The position numbers and the translations under genes are program-made. A stretch of DNA of 64,000 bases from Phycisphaerae bacterium. GTDB taxonomy: Bacteria; Planctomycetota; Phycisphaerae; UBA1845; PWPN01. The notes below the pieces were generated by a model, which worked only from the letters and a program-made list of their open reading frames with translations, made no database searches and was not told where the DNA came from. This document shows, piece after piece, positions 1 through 8,496 of the stretch. Position 1 is the first letter of the stretch, and every line of letters starts with the position of its first letter. The stretch covers positions 1-64,000 of the forward strand of contig JAGNEZ010000009.1 of assembly GCA_018003015.1 (NCBI GenBank). The letters are read 5' to 3'.

Positions 1-8
1 TGCCGGCC

Positions 9-398
9 TTATCCGGAGAATCGTGTCGGCGTCCATGCCCAGGGCCTCCTGTGTTCGAGTTCCACTCGAACTACCCATCGGCTGGTCGCATGAGGTTTCT
101 TGAGCTTTCTTAGCGTTGTAGTATTAGGGCCCTTCTTGTCAGGAGCGTTCACCATCGGCCAGTAACCGCCAAGGTAGAACACGCTCTGCGTACCGGGAAG
201 CACCTTGTACTCGTGGACGTACAAGAGCATGCCGGTCATAACTTGCCTCATGTTGGACTTGCAGACCTGCATCCGAGTCTGCTCGCGGGCCTTGCTGAGC
301 GACGGCAAAAGAATCGAGATCAGCAAGGCGATGATCGCCACAACGACCAGAATCTCGATCAGTGTGAATCCCCTTGAGTTGCTTCTAGCGTTCATCAT
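9..398 (-). CDS. pseudopilin-like protein with prepilin N-terminal motif; partial, probable frameshift
   Basis: The product begins with a short basic leader (MMNARSNSRG) followed by FTLIEILVVVAIIALLISILLPSL, the type IV prepilin cleavage/methylation signal and hydrophobic stem typical of planctomycete type II secretion pseudopilin-like proteins. ATG at 398 (or 395) is chosen because AAGGA lies just upstream; the frame is open further upstream but nothing there looks coding. After about 90 residues the reading becomes basic and unpilin-like and stops at 9. Shifting frame near 120-127 gives an open reading that continues to the window edge with YYNAKKAQETSCDQPMGSS, which is more plausible. I therefore think the gene is frameshifted, or the sequence has an indel, and that its C-terminus lies outside the window. 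Confidence 0.7.
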   Translation of the reverse strand: MMNARSNSRGFTLIEILVVVAIIALLISILLPSLSKAREQTRMQVCKSNMRQVMTGMLLYVHEYKVLPGTQSVFYLGGYWPMVNAPDKKGPNTTTLRKLKKPHATSRWVVRVELEHRRPWAWTPTRFSG

Positions 399-540
399 AG
401 AGTCCTTGCGTTTGCCCCAAGCCACGCCGCCCCGCCGCAGCTTAGCCGCTGACAAGCCATCACTCTCCCTCGGCACTCCTCAGGGCCACTACCGAGGCCA
501 CTCCGCGACGTCTGGCCCATCCGTCTCTCACCCGCAACTC

Positions 541-569
541 ATTATATAACCATAAGTAGGCACAGTACA
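541..569 (-). promoter_or_regulatory. candidate sigma-70-like promoter for the pseudopilin-like gene
   Basis: A perfect TATAAT on the minus strand (541-546) lies about 140 bases upstream of the ATG at 398. The hexamer 17 bases further upstream, TGTACT (564-569), matches the -35 consensus poorly. The -10 is convincing for such GC-rich DNA; the -35 is not. Confidence 0.4.
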
Positions 570-819
570 GTCGCCAGATTTCATCTCGATGACCGAAATC
601 CGCGTACCTCGATGCTCAAAAGCGGAAGCTTCACCTCCCAAGCCCCCCAGAGACAGCTCACCAATGTCGGCTTTCCGACAGCGACAAGCAGCGGGCGGCA
701 AATGACTTAACGCGAAGACTACCCCAGCCCCAGGCGTCGACCATCCCGTCGGGCAAACACCCGACCTGACAACCGGACGGCCGCAGGCCAAGCCCACGCC
801 TACATTCCGCCCAGCATCC

Positions 820-1743
820 CTAGTCCGCCTTCTCGGAAAACAGGGCCTCAACGAAGCTGGCCGGGTCGAAGGGCTCGATGTCGTCCGGGGTCTCGCCCAG
901 ACCGACGAACTTGACGGGAATATTGAGTTGATCGTGGATGCCGATAACGATGCCGCCCTTGGCCGAACCATCGAGTTTGGCCAGGAATAGGCCGGTGACC
1001 TTGACGTGTTCACCGAACACTTTGGCCTGGTTGATGGCGTTCTGACCAATGGTGGAATCCAGGACCAGCAGAACTTCATGCGGGGCCTCGGGCATCTTCT
1101 TCTGGACCACGCGCTGAATCTTGTTCAGCTCTCGCATGAGATGGTCCTGGGTGTGCAGTCGGCCGGCAGTGTCGAGGATGAGCACGTCGAAGCCCCGCGC
1201 GATCGCGGCCTCGCAGGCGTCGTACGCGACGGCGCCTGGGTCGGACCCCTGGTCATGCTTGACAATCTGGACCCCGAGCCGCTTGGACCATTCGGTGAGC
1301 TGGGCCACGGCCGCCGCCCGATACGTGTCGCAGGCCCCAAGAACGACCTTCTTGCCCTGCTTGGCCAGGTAGCTGCACAACTTGGCCACGCTGGTGGTTT
1401 TTCCTGAGCCGTTGACGCCGGCCACCAGGATCACGGTCGGCCCCGAGTTTGCCCAATGCAGCTGGCGATCCGCTTCCGGCCAGAATGTCACAATTCGGTT
1501 CTGCAGAAAGGGAATGATCTCCTCCGTCTGGCTGATCTCGCCGGACTTGTAGGCCTTGCGAACCTCGTCGATGAAACGGGCCGTGGCCGTTGGCCCCATG
1601 TCGTCGGCCAGCATGGTCTCCTCAAGCTGGTCGATCAGCGCATCGTCGATCTTCCGTCCGAAGGGCAGAACCGACCGGAAGCTCCGCGTGATCTTGTCGC
1701 GGGTCTTGGCAAGGCCTTTCTTGAGGCGGTCAAAAAGTCCCAT
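820..1743 (-). CDS. ftsY: signal recognition particle receptor FtsY
   Basis: This is the SRP receptor GTPase, which docks ribosome-SRP complexes at the inner membrane for co-translational insertion. The 307 residues are the NG core without the long acidic A domain seen in E. coli. An N-terminal helical segment (residues 1-95) is followed by the P-loop GVNGSGKTT (109-117), the DTYRAAA motif, DTAGR, and AKLDGSAKGG in place of the more usual TKLDGTAKGG. The start MGLFDRLKKGL is typical of the family. It follows nusB by 15 bases at the 3' end of a long minus-strand gene run. Its partner Ffh is encoded separately at 43861. No strong terminator is seen after the stop, only a short hairpin (748-765) without a T-run. 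Confidence 0.97.
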   Translation of the reverse strand: MGLFDRLKKGLAKTRDKITRSFRSVLPFGRKIDDALIDQLEETMLADDMGPTATARFIDEVRKAYKSGEISQTEEIIPFLQNRIVTFWPEADRQLHWANSGPTVILVAGVNGSGKTTSVAKLCSYLAKQGKKVVLGACDTYRAAAVAQLTEWSKRLGVQIVKHDQGSDPGAVAYDACEAAIARGFDVLILDTAGRLHTQDHLMRELNKIQRVVQKKMPEAPHEVLLVLDSTIGQNAINQAKVFGEHVKVTGLFLAKLDGSAKGGIVIGIHDQLNIPVKFVGLGETPDDIEPFDPASFVEALFSEKAD

Positions 1744-1758
1744 CGTGCTCCTCGGAAG

Positions 1759-2220
1759 TCAATCGCGGCCGGCGGGGCGGGCCTCGCGAGCCATCTGACA
1801 GGCGGGGTTACGTTTCCAGATTGCGTCCAGCACGCCGTTAATGAACTGCGGGGTCTCAGCCGCCCCGAACTCTCGGCCCAACTCGACCGCCTGATCGATG
1901 ATCACCCGGGCGGGAACGTCCGGCTGTTCAATCAACTCGTACAGGGCCACCCGCAGGATGTTCCGGTCCACGACCGCCATCCGGGACACGTCCCAGTGAC
2001 TGCCCGCCTCGGTAATCATCTGGTCATACCGGGCGTGGGTTGCCCAGGCCCCACGGGTCAGCTGGCGGGCGTATTCGGCCGCACCGCCGTCGAGGGCCGC
2101 CTCGACCAGGAGCGGCGCCAACAGCTCGGCCACCGGCTGGTCGTCAGGCAGACGCTGGATATCCAACTGGTAGAGGCCCTGCAGGGCGATTGTCCGGGCC
2201 TGATAGCGCTGGTGTTTCAT
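1759..2220 (-). CDS. nusB: transcription antitermination factor NusB
   Basis: NusB binds boxA RNA together with NusE and prevents premature termination in rRNA operons. The chosen ATG at 2220 gives MKHQRYQARTIALQGLYQLD, matching the RxxAR..ALQaLYQ beginning of the family; a GTG at 2253 overlaps the end of ribH but adds only an unconserved [10 protein letters not shown] stretch. The C-terminal half has the expected WDVSRMAVVDRNILRVALYEL helix and VIIDQAVELGREFGAAETPQFINGVLD. At 153 residues it has normal length. It lies between ribH and ftsY; ribH-nusB is a common bacterial pairing. Confidence 0.95.
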   Translation of the reverse strand: MKHQRYQARTIALQGLYQLDIQRLPDDQPVAELLAPLLVEAALDGGAAEYARQLTRGAWATHARYDQMITEAGSHWDVSRMAVVDRNILRVALYELIEQPDVPARVIIDQAVELGREFGAAETPQFINGVLDAIWKRNPACQMAREARPAGRD

Positions 2221-2249
2221 GGATCCGTTCTTGGGGGTTGGGCCAGAAC

Positions 2250-2738
2250 TCACTTCTTCTTGGGTAACAGCTTGGCATACACGTTGACCATCTCGATGGC
2301 CGTCATGGCCGCGTCAGCGCCTTTGTTGCCAGCCTTCGCGCCCGCTCGGTTGATCGCCTGCTCGAGCGTATCCGCCGTCAAGACACCGAAGACCACGGGC
2401 ATGCCCGACTCCAGTCCGACCTGGGCAATGCCCTTGGCCGCCTCGCTGGCGACGTAGTCGAAATGCGGGGTCTCGCCGCGAATCACGCAACCCAGGCAGA
2501 TGACTGCGTCGAACCGGCCGCTGGCCGCCGCCTTCCTGGCGGTCATGGGCACCTCCCACGCCCCTGGCACCCAGATCACGGTGATGTCCCCGCCGGCACA
2601 ACCATGGCGTTCGAGGGCATCGGTCGCCCCGCCCAGCAGTCGCGAGGAGATGAACTCGTTGAATCGGCTGACCACGATCGCAAAGCGCTGACCCTTGGCC
2701 AGCAACTCGCCCTGAATGATCCGCGGCGTTTCCGGCAT
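2250..2738 (-). CDS. ribH: 6,7-dimethyl-8-ribityllumazine synthase RibH
   Basis: The enzyme condenses 3,4-dihydroxy-2-butanone 4-phosphate with the ribitylamino-uracil intermediate, the penultimate step of riboflavin synthesis. The 162-residue product carries the family landmarks: SRFNEFIS near the start, the WVPGAWEVP substrate loop, [19 protein letters not shown] with the catalytic histidine, [17 protein letters not shown], and [13 protein letters not shown]. The length fits a single-domain lumazine synthase. It is followed directly by nusB. The 91 bases between it and the amidohydrolase gene show no convincing promoter, so it is probably cotranscribed. Confidence 0.97.
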   Translation of the reverse strand: MPETPRIIQGELLAKGQRFAIVVSRFNEFISSRLLGGATDALERHGCAGGDITVIWVPGAWEVPMTARKAAASGRFDAVICLGCVIRGETPHFDYVASEAAKGIAQVGLESGMPVVFGVLTADTLEQAINRAGAKAGNKGADAAMTAIEMVNVYAKLLPKKK

Positions 2739-2829
2739 GGTTCAACCACTCCAGGAAGCCCTGACGGCCGGGCTGACGCCTCCCGGCTCCCTGACTATCA
2801 TCCTACCGAAAGCCGAGACCGGCTACCAG

Positions 2830-4095
2830 TCAACCGGCCACCCGACTGCCCCGCAAATACACCGCCGAAGGGGAACGGTCATGACTCAGGATGTCCTCGA
2901 CCGGGTCGGCTGCATCCCGATGCCTCAGAGGAATGACCACTAGGTCGGCCTGTTTGCCAACCTCGATCGAGCCAACGTCGGCATCCAGCCGGAGCGCGTA
3001 GGCGCCGGCAATCGTCCCCATTTTCAGCAACTGGTTGGCGGAAAGCTGCGGATCCTGGGCCCGAAGGAACCGCAACTCCTCCAGAACCGATAGCGAGTCG
3101 TTGCTGGCCAGCGAATCCGTGCCGATGCACACATTGATGCCCCGGTCGATCATCTCGCGGTAACGATGCGGCGCGTGACCGAAAAAATGATGGGTACGTG
3201 GGCAGAACGCCACGTGACAGGTCGAGGCGGCCAACGTCTCGAGATCGCGGGTGCCTACGTGATTCACGTGAGCAAGCACCGGGCGATGCTGGAGCAGTCC
3301 CACCCGGCGGGCGTATTCCACAGGTGAGCAGCCGGGCGGCTCGAACGAGCCGTCCCATCGATTCCACCGTTCCAGCAGGTCGCGTAGCGGACCGGTGCCG
3401 TCGGTGAGGAATCGGACTTCTTCCAGCGTCTCCGCCAGGTGCGTGCACACCGGAAAACGCCGCAAGGCCAGGTACTCCGCGACATACTTGAAAAGGAGCG
3501 TGTCCACGCTGTAGGGCGCGTGCGGTGACAGCCCCACCCGCTTGATCGCCCGGAGCGCCTGCCCCCGGGGATCCTGCCTGATGAGTTCGTCCACCTCTTC
3601 GCACAGAGCCGCCTGGACGCCAAAACCCTGCCGATGAGCCTCGAACCGTCGCGGGCCCATACCCAGGATCTCAAGAAACCCCACCACGTTCACCCGGCTC
3701 CGCAGCCACTCCTCGGCCGAGGGCGGACCGTACCCGATATCCCCCAGCGTGGTCACCCCGGCCACCAGGGACCGCCGAAACCCCTCCCGGATCGCGTTCC
3801 GGAGCGTTTCGTCCGGCAGATCCGCCGAATGCAGCGCGACCACATCCTCGACCCAGTCCACGAACGTCCCCCGGAACGGCACCCGGTGGTGACAGAAGGT
3901 CAGTTCCAGATGGGTGTGAGCGTTGACGAAACCAGGAACGATGGCCACGTCACCCAGGTCCACGACCGTCGGCCCGGAACCGCGAGCGTGACCCACTTCG
4001 ATGATCCGATGTCCATCAAAAACCACCATCCCGTTCTCGATCGGCGGAAGGGTGGCCGGGATGACCCAACGAGCTTTCAGCGCAGTTGCCGACAT
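2830..4095 (-). CDS. amidohydrolase-family deaminase-like protein (SsnA/TrzN/MqnX type)
   Basis: This is a TIM-barrel metal-dependent hydrolase. An N-terminal beta segment leads to PGFVNAHTHLELT, the first metal-binding HxH; HAPYSVD, THLAETLEEV, HVNHVG and GTDSLASN supply the remaining metal and catalytic residues. The layout matches deaminases of the cytosine-deaminase/ATZ-TRZ group; aminodeoxyfutalosine deaminase of menaquinone synthesis is one possibility, but substrate cannot be read from sequence. The start at 4095 overlaps the gatA stop as TGATG, which strongly fixes the start and suggests translational coupling; the reading frame is open for another 48 codons upstream inside gatA, which I discount. 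The product has 421 residues. Confidence 0.88.
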   Translation of the reverse strand: MSATALKARWVIPATLPPIENGMVVFDGHRIIEVGHARGSGPTVVDLGDVAIVPGFVNAHTHLELTFCHHRVPFRGTFVDWVEDVVALHSADLPDETLRNAIREGFRRSLVAGVTTLGDIGYGPPSAEEWLRSRVNVVGFLEILGMGPRRFEAHRQGFGVQAALCEEVDELIRQDPRGQALRAIKRVGLSPHAPYSVDTLLFKYVAEYLALRRFPVCTHLAETLEEVRFLTDGTGPLRDLLERWNRWDGSFEPPGCSPVEYARRVGLLQHRPVLAHVNHVGTRDLETLAASTCHVAFCPRTHHFFGHAPHRYREMIDRGINVCIGTDSLASNDSLSVLEELRFLRAQDPQLSANQLLKMGTIAGAYALRLDADVGSIEVGKQADLVVIPLRHRDAADPVEDILSHDRSPSAVYLRGSRVAG

Positions 4096-5558
4096 CAGGG
4101 TTCGCTCACCGCCGGAGTGCGAGTATGCCAGTCGGTGTGGACCTGGTACTCGTGGGCCGCCCGCAACAGACGATCCTCCGCGAAAGGCTTGCCCATGAGT
4201 TGTAGACCGACGGGAAGACCCGAGCCGGTCAGCCCGCACGGCATGCTCAGAGCCGGCAGGCCCGCCAGGTTGGCCGACACGGTATACACATCCATCAGAT
4301 ACATGGCCAGCGGATCGTTCACCTTCTCGCCCAGCCGAATCGGCGGAACCGGGGACGTCGGACAGGCAATCACGTCAACGTCCTCGAATGCCCGATCGAA
4401 ATCCTGCTTGATCAGCGTGCGGACCTTGAGGGCTTTCAGGTAATAGGCGTCGTAGTACCCGCTGGACAACACATACGTGCCCAGCATGATCCGCCGCTTG
4501 ACCTCCGCCCCGAACCCCTCCTCGCGGCTCGAACAGTAGACGTCGACATAGTCCTTGGGAGCGGCCGCCCTCAGGCCGTAGTGAACGCCGTCGTAACGAG
4601 CCAGGTTGCTCGATGCCTCGGCCGTCGCCACGATGTAGTAACAGGCGATGGCATACTTGAGATGGGGGAGGTGAACGGGTCGTACCTGCGCACCCGCCGC
4701 ACGGTACACCTCGATCGCAGCCTCCACCAGCCTGCGGACTTCCGCATCCAACCCCTCGCCGAAGTACTCCTCCGCATACCCGACGCTCAGGCCGGCCAGG
4801 GGCTTGTCCAGGGCCGACGGATAGTCCGGCACCTCCTCATGAACGCTGGTCGAATCCCGCCAGTCCCAGCCCGCGATCTCCTTGAGCAGGCAAGCCACAT
4901 CGCGAGCAGTTCGAGCCAATGGCCCAATCTGGTCCAGACTGCTCCCGTAGGCGACAAGACCGTAGCGGGAGACCCGCCCATACGTGGGCTTCAGGCCGGT
5001 GATGCCACAAAACGAGGCCGGAAGCCGTATCGAACCACCCGTGTCCGAACCCAGGCTTCCGGCGGCCATGCCCGAGGCAACCGCCACCGCCGAGCCGCCC
5101 GAACTGCCCCCCGGAACACAGTCCGTGTTCCACGGGTTCCGGGTCGCTCCGAACGCACTGTTCTCCGTGCTCGATCCCATCGCGAACTCGTCGAGGTTCG
5201 CCTTGCCAACGATCACCGCGTCAGCCGCCTTCAGTCGCTCGACAACATGAGCGCTGTACGGTGATTCGAAGTTCTCCAGTATTCTCGAAGCACACGTCGT
5301 CCGCCCCCACGACGTGCACAGGTTGTCCTTCACAATGATCGGCACACCAGCCAGCTCTCCCACCGCCTCCCCCCGCGCAATGCGGTCATCAATCGTCTGC
5401 CCGGCGGCCATCGCTCGATCACCATCGTAGCTGACCAGGGCGTGCAGTCGGGACTCTAGCCTCTCAATCCTGGCCAGGGATCTCCCCACCCACTCTCGAG
5501 AGCTGACTTGCCTCGAACGAATCGCGTCTCGCGTCTCGACCAGCGTTGACATGCTCAT
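4095..5558 (-). CDS. gatA: Asp-tRNA(Asn)/Glu-tRNA(Gln) amidotransferase subunit GatA
   Basis: GatA is the amidase subunit of the GatCAB complex; it releases ammonia from glutamine for conversion of misacylated Glu-tRNA(Gln) or Asp-tRNA(Asn). The Ser-cisSer-Lys triad is visible: K in [10 protein letters not shown], the serine in GGSSGGSA and the nucleophile region [16 protein letters not shown]. Other amidase-signature motifs such as [17 protein letters not shown] are intact. Two nearby ATGs (5558 and 5552) are possible starts; 5558 is preceded by a weak purine-rich stretch. The product is about 487 residues, the usual length. gatC lies 99 bases upstream; gatB is not in the window. Confidence 0.97.
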   Translation of the reverse strand: MSMSTLVETRDAIRSRQVSSREWVGRSLARIERLESRLHALVSYDGDRAMAAGQTIDDRIARGEAVGELAGVPIIVKDNLCTSWGRTTCASRILENFESPYSAHVVERLKAADAVIVGKANLDEFAMGSSTENSAFGATRNPWNTDCVPGGSSGGSAVAVASGMAAGSLGSDTGGSIRLPASFCGITGLKPTYGRVSRYGLVAYGSSLDQIGPLARTARDVACLLKEIAGWDWRDSTSVHEEVPDYPSALDKPLAGLSVGYAEEYFGEGLDAEVRRLVEAAIEVYRAAGAQVRPVHLPHLKYAIACYYIVATAEASSNLARYDGVHYGLRAAAPKDYVDVYCSSREEGFGAEVKRRIMLGTYVLSSGYYDAYYLKALKVRTLIKQDFDRAFEDVDVIACPTSPVPPIRLGEKVNDPLAMYLMDVYTVSANLAGLPALSMPCGLTGSGLPVGLQLMGKPFAEDRLLRAAHEYQVHTDWHTRTPAVSEP

Positions 5559-5657
5559 GAGCTTCGCTCGCCAATCGTTGCTGTCCGTTTCAGCCCCCCT
5601 CACCATGCGCCGCCACCCGACGGGAGCAAGGGGGTCCCTGCGTCTGCCCCTCAATCT

Positions 5658-5963
5658 CTACGCGCTGTCTTGCTCCAGCACCTTGGGCAAAGCGAAGAAA
5701 GCTCCGTCCCGCTGCGGAGCGTTCGCCAGGGCCTGGTCCGGGTTGAGGCCCGGCACGGGCACATCCTCCCGAAACACGTTGTGCACCGGCAGGGTGTGGG
5801 CGGTCGGCGGCACCTGCGATGTGTCCACCTCGTTGAGCTGCTCCATGTACTCGAGAATAGCTGAGAGCTGCTCACTGGCCTGCGCAACCTGCGCATCGCT
5901 GGGGTTGAGCCGACTCAGATAGCTGATGTGCCGCACTTCGGCTTCACTGATCTTGGCCGCCAT
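5658..5963 (-). CDS. gatC: Asp-tRNA(Asn)/Glu-tRNA(Gln) amidotransferase subunit GatC
   Basis: GatC is the small belt-like subunit that wraps around GatA and stabilises GatCAB. The 101-residue product begins MAAKISEAEVRHISYLSRLNPSD and continues with EQLSAILEYMEQLNEVDTSQVPPTAH, then NVFREDVPVPGLNPDQALANAPQRDGAFFALPKVLE, matching the family throughout. GGGGAG lies four bases before the chosen ATG. A longer reading from 6086 would overlap the upstream 66-residue gene and has no family similarity. It precedes gatA in the same orientation. Confidence 0.96.
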   Translation of the reverse strand: MAAKISEAEVRHISYLSRLNPSDAQVAQASEQLSAILEYMEQLNEVDTSQVPPTAHTLPVHNVFREDVPVPGLNPDQALANAPQRDGAFFALPKVLEQDSA

Positions 5964-5992
5964 CACGCTCCCCATCAAGACCGTCGATCCAC

Positions 5993-6193
5993 CTACGAAC
6001 TCGCCAACACCTGCGACCAGAACAGGGCCGCGCGACCAGGTATGAACTCGCCTTCGCCCACCCGGATCGTGGGAATGACAACCCACTTCTCGGGGTGACC
6101 AAGGGCGTCCTCGATGAATGCCTCCGTCTCCCGAAGCATTCGGCGGCGAATGACGACCCAGTCCTCCAGCTCGGGCCGAGGCACGCCGATCAT
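5993..6193 (-). CDS. small hypothetical protein, 66 aa
   Basis: I do not recognise this protein. The ATG at 6193 comes one base after the stop of the upstream membrane-protein gene, and AGGAG sits seven bases before it, so translation is likely. The product starts MIGVPRPELEDWVVIRRRMLRETEAF and contains HPEKWVVIPTIRVGEGEF; it has no obvious signal peptide, membrane segment or cysteine pair. Mixed acidic and basic residues suggest a small soluble alpha/beta protein. It sits between a polytopic membrane protein and gatC. Confidence 0.65.
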   Translation of the reverse strand: MIGVPRPELEDWVVIRRRMLRETEAFIEDALGHPEKWVVIPTIRVGEGEFIPGRAALFWSQVLASS

Positions 6194-6194
6194 G

Positions 6195-7172
6195 TCACAG
6201 CTCCTGCTCGGCCACGAGTTCGACCTTTCCGCCGCTCCAGTAACCCACGATCGAGCCGACCAAGCCGCCCGCCACGTACTCCAGCGGCAGCGGGCGGGCC
6301 AAGGCATGCGGCGGCGTTGTCGCCAGCAGCGCGTACGCCCCGCTCCCCTCGCGAGTCCAGCTCATGTCCGCCTGCAGATAACCCAGCAGATAGCCCACCA
6401 GGGCCACGATCAACGGAGCCAGCAGATAACCCCGAACATCGTCCACCCCGGTGAAATAGCGGGCCGCCATGGCGGCTAGGAACAAACCGCCGGCCACCGA
6501 CGCGATAACCTGCCCGCGAGCCACCGTCGCCACGGGCGTTCGAGCGATTGTGACCCAGATGATGAACAGGCCCAGCACGGCCGTCACCGCCCAACCGGCC
6601 CATGCGGCACGCGACCTGCCACCGTTCGCTGCCCCCGGCGCCCTCTTCGGGTCCTTCGCAAGTGGCACGCCGGAACTTCCCGCCACCTCAGCCTGCTGCT
6701 CCACCCACAGCCAGCACCAAACCATCGAGACAGCTTTCCACGAACCGACCAGAATCACCGCCCACAACAGCGCGTCGATCTCCATATTCACCATCAGGGC
6801 CTTCCGCGTCGCCTCCTCCGTCCCGGCATGGTACCCTAGAACGGCCTGCATCGACCCGCCACGAATCGCCAAAGCCACCAGCCCGACCGAGGCCGCCAAC
6901 AAACCGGATTCGGGCAACCGCGGCCCCGCAATCACCGTGCCCAACAGGCTCGCCACAACCGTCAAAGCCAGCATGGCCGGCCAAACGGTCCATATCGCCC
7001 GTCCACCGGTCGTATAACTCACGGCCATGTCCGGGTCCACCGGCGACGCCGCCATCCATCCAATCGTGGTCATCAGCACCACCGCCACCCCCGCGGCGGC
7101 GACGATGCGCACCTTCTCCAGGAACTTCAACGGCCCCGTAGAAACCACAGCAGTGTTCACTGTCTTATCCAT
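6195..7172 (-). CDS. polytopic membrane protein of unknown function
   Basis: The 325-residue product has about eight hydrophobic segments. Four to five lie in the N-terminal half (for example IVAAAGVAVVLMTTIGWMAA and AIWTVWPAMLALTVVASLLG). A charged cytoplasmic-looking linker follows (LAKDPKRAPGAANGGRSRAA), then three or four more helices. No catalytic motif was recognised. The ATG at 7172 has GGGGAGC immediately upstream, which favours it over the ATG at 7226 that would overlap proA. The gene starts 22 bases after the proA stop and ends one base before the 66-residue ORF, so it is clearly operonic. Confidence 0.75.
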   Translation of the reverse strand: MDKTVNTAVVSTGPLKFLEKVRIVAAAGVAVVLMTTIGWMAASPVDPDMAVSYTTGGRAIWTVWPAMLALTVVASLLGTVIAGPRLPESGLLAASVGLVALAIRGGSMQAVLGYHAGTEEATRKALMVNMEIDALLWAVILVGSWKAVSMVWCWLWVEQQAEVAGSSGVPLAKDPKRAPGAANGGRSRAAWAGWAVTAVLGLFIIWVTIARTPVATVARGQVIASVAGGLFLAAMAARYFTGVDDVRGYLLAPLIVALVGYLLGYLQADMSWTREGSGAYALLATTPPHALARPLPLEYVAGGLVGSIVGYWSGGKVELVAEQEL

Positions 7173-7194
7173 GCTCCCCAGATCTCGCTTTCCT

Positions 7195-8466
7195 TCACCC
7201 GCGCACGTGACCGTCGCCCCGGACAACCCATTTGTACGTGGTCAGATCAGCGGCGCCCATCGGCCCTCGGGCATGAAGCTTGTCCGTGCTGATTCCGATC
7301 TCGGCACCCAACCCGTACTCGCCACCATCGCTGAATCGGGTCGAACAGTTCACCATGACATTGCCGGAATCCACGCCCGCCACGAACGCATCCGCCGATC
7401 GAATATCGCCGGTCAGGATTGCGTCTGTGTGATGCGAGCCATATCGGTTGATGTGCTCAACCGCCTCGGCCAGCGAATCGACCACCTTCACCGAGACGAT
7501 CAGGTCCAGGTACTCGGCCGCCCAATCCAGGTCTGTGGCCTGCTTGACCACCGGAGATAACTCGCAGACCCGCCCGCAACCTCGTATCTCGACGCCCGCC
7601 TTGATCAGCTTCTCACAGATCGCACGGATCCGGTTGTCGCCCACATCTCTGTGGAACAGGATAGACTCGGCCGCATTGCACACCCCCGGACGCTGCGTCT
7701 TGGCGTTGAGAATGACTGCCTCGGCCATCTCCTGCGGACACGACGGTTCGACGTAAACGTGGCAGTTCCCCGTGTAGTGCTTGATCACCGGAATCCTCGA
7801 CTGCTCGACGACCGCCCGGATCAACGATTCGCCTCCGCGCGGAATCACCACATCGATGCTCGCCTCTTGTCGAAGCAGCAGGGGCACCAACTGGCGGTCG
7901 GTCGTGCTCACCACTTGAACCGCCTCGGGGACAATCCCCGCCTCCGTCAGGGCCTCGGCAATAGCCGCTCCAATGGCCATGTTCGAATGGAACGACTCCT
8001 TGCCTCCCCGTAGGATGCAGGCGTTGCCGCTCCTCAGGCACAGCGAGGCGGCGTCGGAGGTGACGTTCGGCCGAGCCTCATAGATGATCGCCACAACTCC
8101 AATGGGCACGCGGAGCTTCTCGATCCGAAGCCCGTTCGGCCGTACCCACCCCCCGATTACCTGTCCCACCGGATCCGGTTGCCCGGCAACCTCGTCCACC
8201 GCCGCGGCCATCTTGGCGACCCGATCCGGATCGAGCCGAAGACGGTCGACTATGGCCGGGCTCAGTCCGCTCTCCCGGGCCTTGTCCAAATCTCTGGCGT
8301 TTTCCGCCACCAGCCGGTCGGTGTTCCGGCGAAGCGACTCGGCCATCCGCACGAGCGATTCCCTCCGCTGCCGGCCGCTGGTCAGGGCCAGAACCCGCCC
8401 CGCCCGGCGCGCCGACGCAGCCAGGGAACTCGCGTAGGATTCCAGGGATACTCCCATGACCGGCAT
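7195..8466 (-). CDS. proA: gamma-glutamyl phosphate reductase ProA
   Basis: ProA reduces gamma-glutamyl phosphate to glutamate semialdehyde with NADPH, the second step of proline synthesis. It is an aldehyde-dehydrogenase-fold enzyme. Conserved blocks include VPIGVVAIIYEARPNVT, ACILRGGKES, IPRGGESLIR, NAKTQRPGVCNAAES with the catalytic cysteine, YGSHHTDAILT, FSDGGEYGLGAEIGIST and HARGPMGAADLTTYKW. GAAAGG precedes the ATG at 8466; ATGs at 8457 and 8493 are alternatives, and the family N-terminus is compatible with 8466 or 8457. proB is not in the window. The gene lies directly after the YbbR-domain gene. Confidence 0.96.
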   Translation of the reverse strand: MPVMGVSLESYASSLAASARRAGRVLALTSGRQRRESLVRMAESLRRNTDRLVAENARDLDKARESGLSPAIVDRLRLDPDRVAKMAAAVDEVAGQPDPVGQVIGGWVRPNGLRIEKLRVPIGVVAIIYEARPNVTSDAASLCLRSGNACILRGGKESFHSNMAIGAAIAEALTEAGIVPEAVQVVSTTDRQLVPLLLRQEASIDVVIPRGGESLIRAVVEQSRIPVIKHYTGNCHVYVEPSCPQEMAEAVILNAKTQRPGVCNAAESILFHRDVGDNRIRAICEKLIKAGVEIRGCGRVCELSPVVKQATDLDWAAEYLDLIVSVKVVDSLAEAVEHINRYGSHHTDAILTGDIRSADAFVAGVDSGNVMVNCSTRFSDGGEYGLGAEIGISTDKLHARGPMGAADLTTYKWVVRGDGHVRG

Positions 8467-8496
8467 TATAGCCTTTCGCACCCGCGACGCCATGAG

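Noticed and set aside
748-765. Hairpin with stem GTCGGG/CCCGAC downstream of ftsY as a terminator
   Set aside because: Only six base pairs and no T-run on the transcribed side; too weak to annotate.
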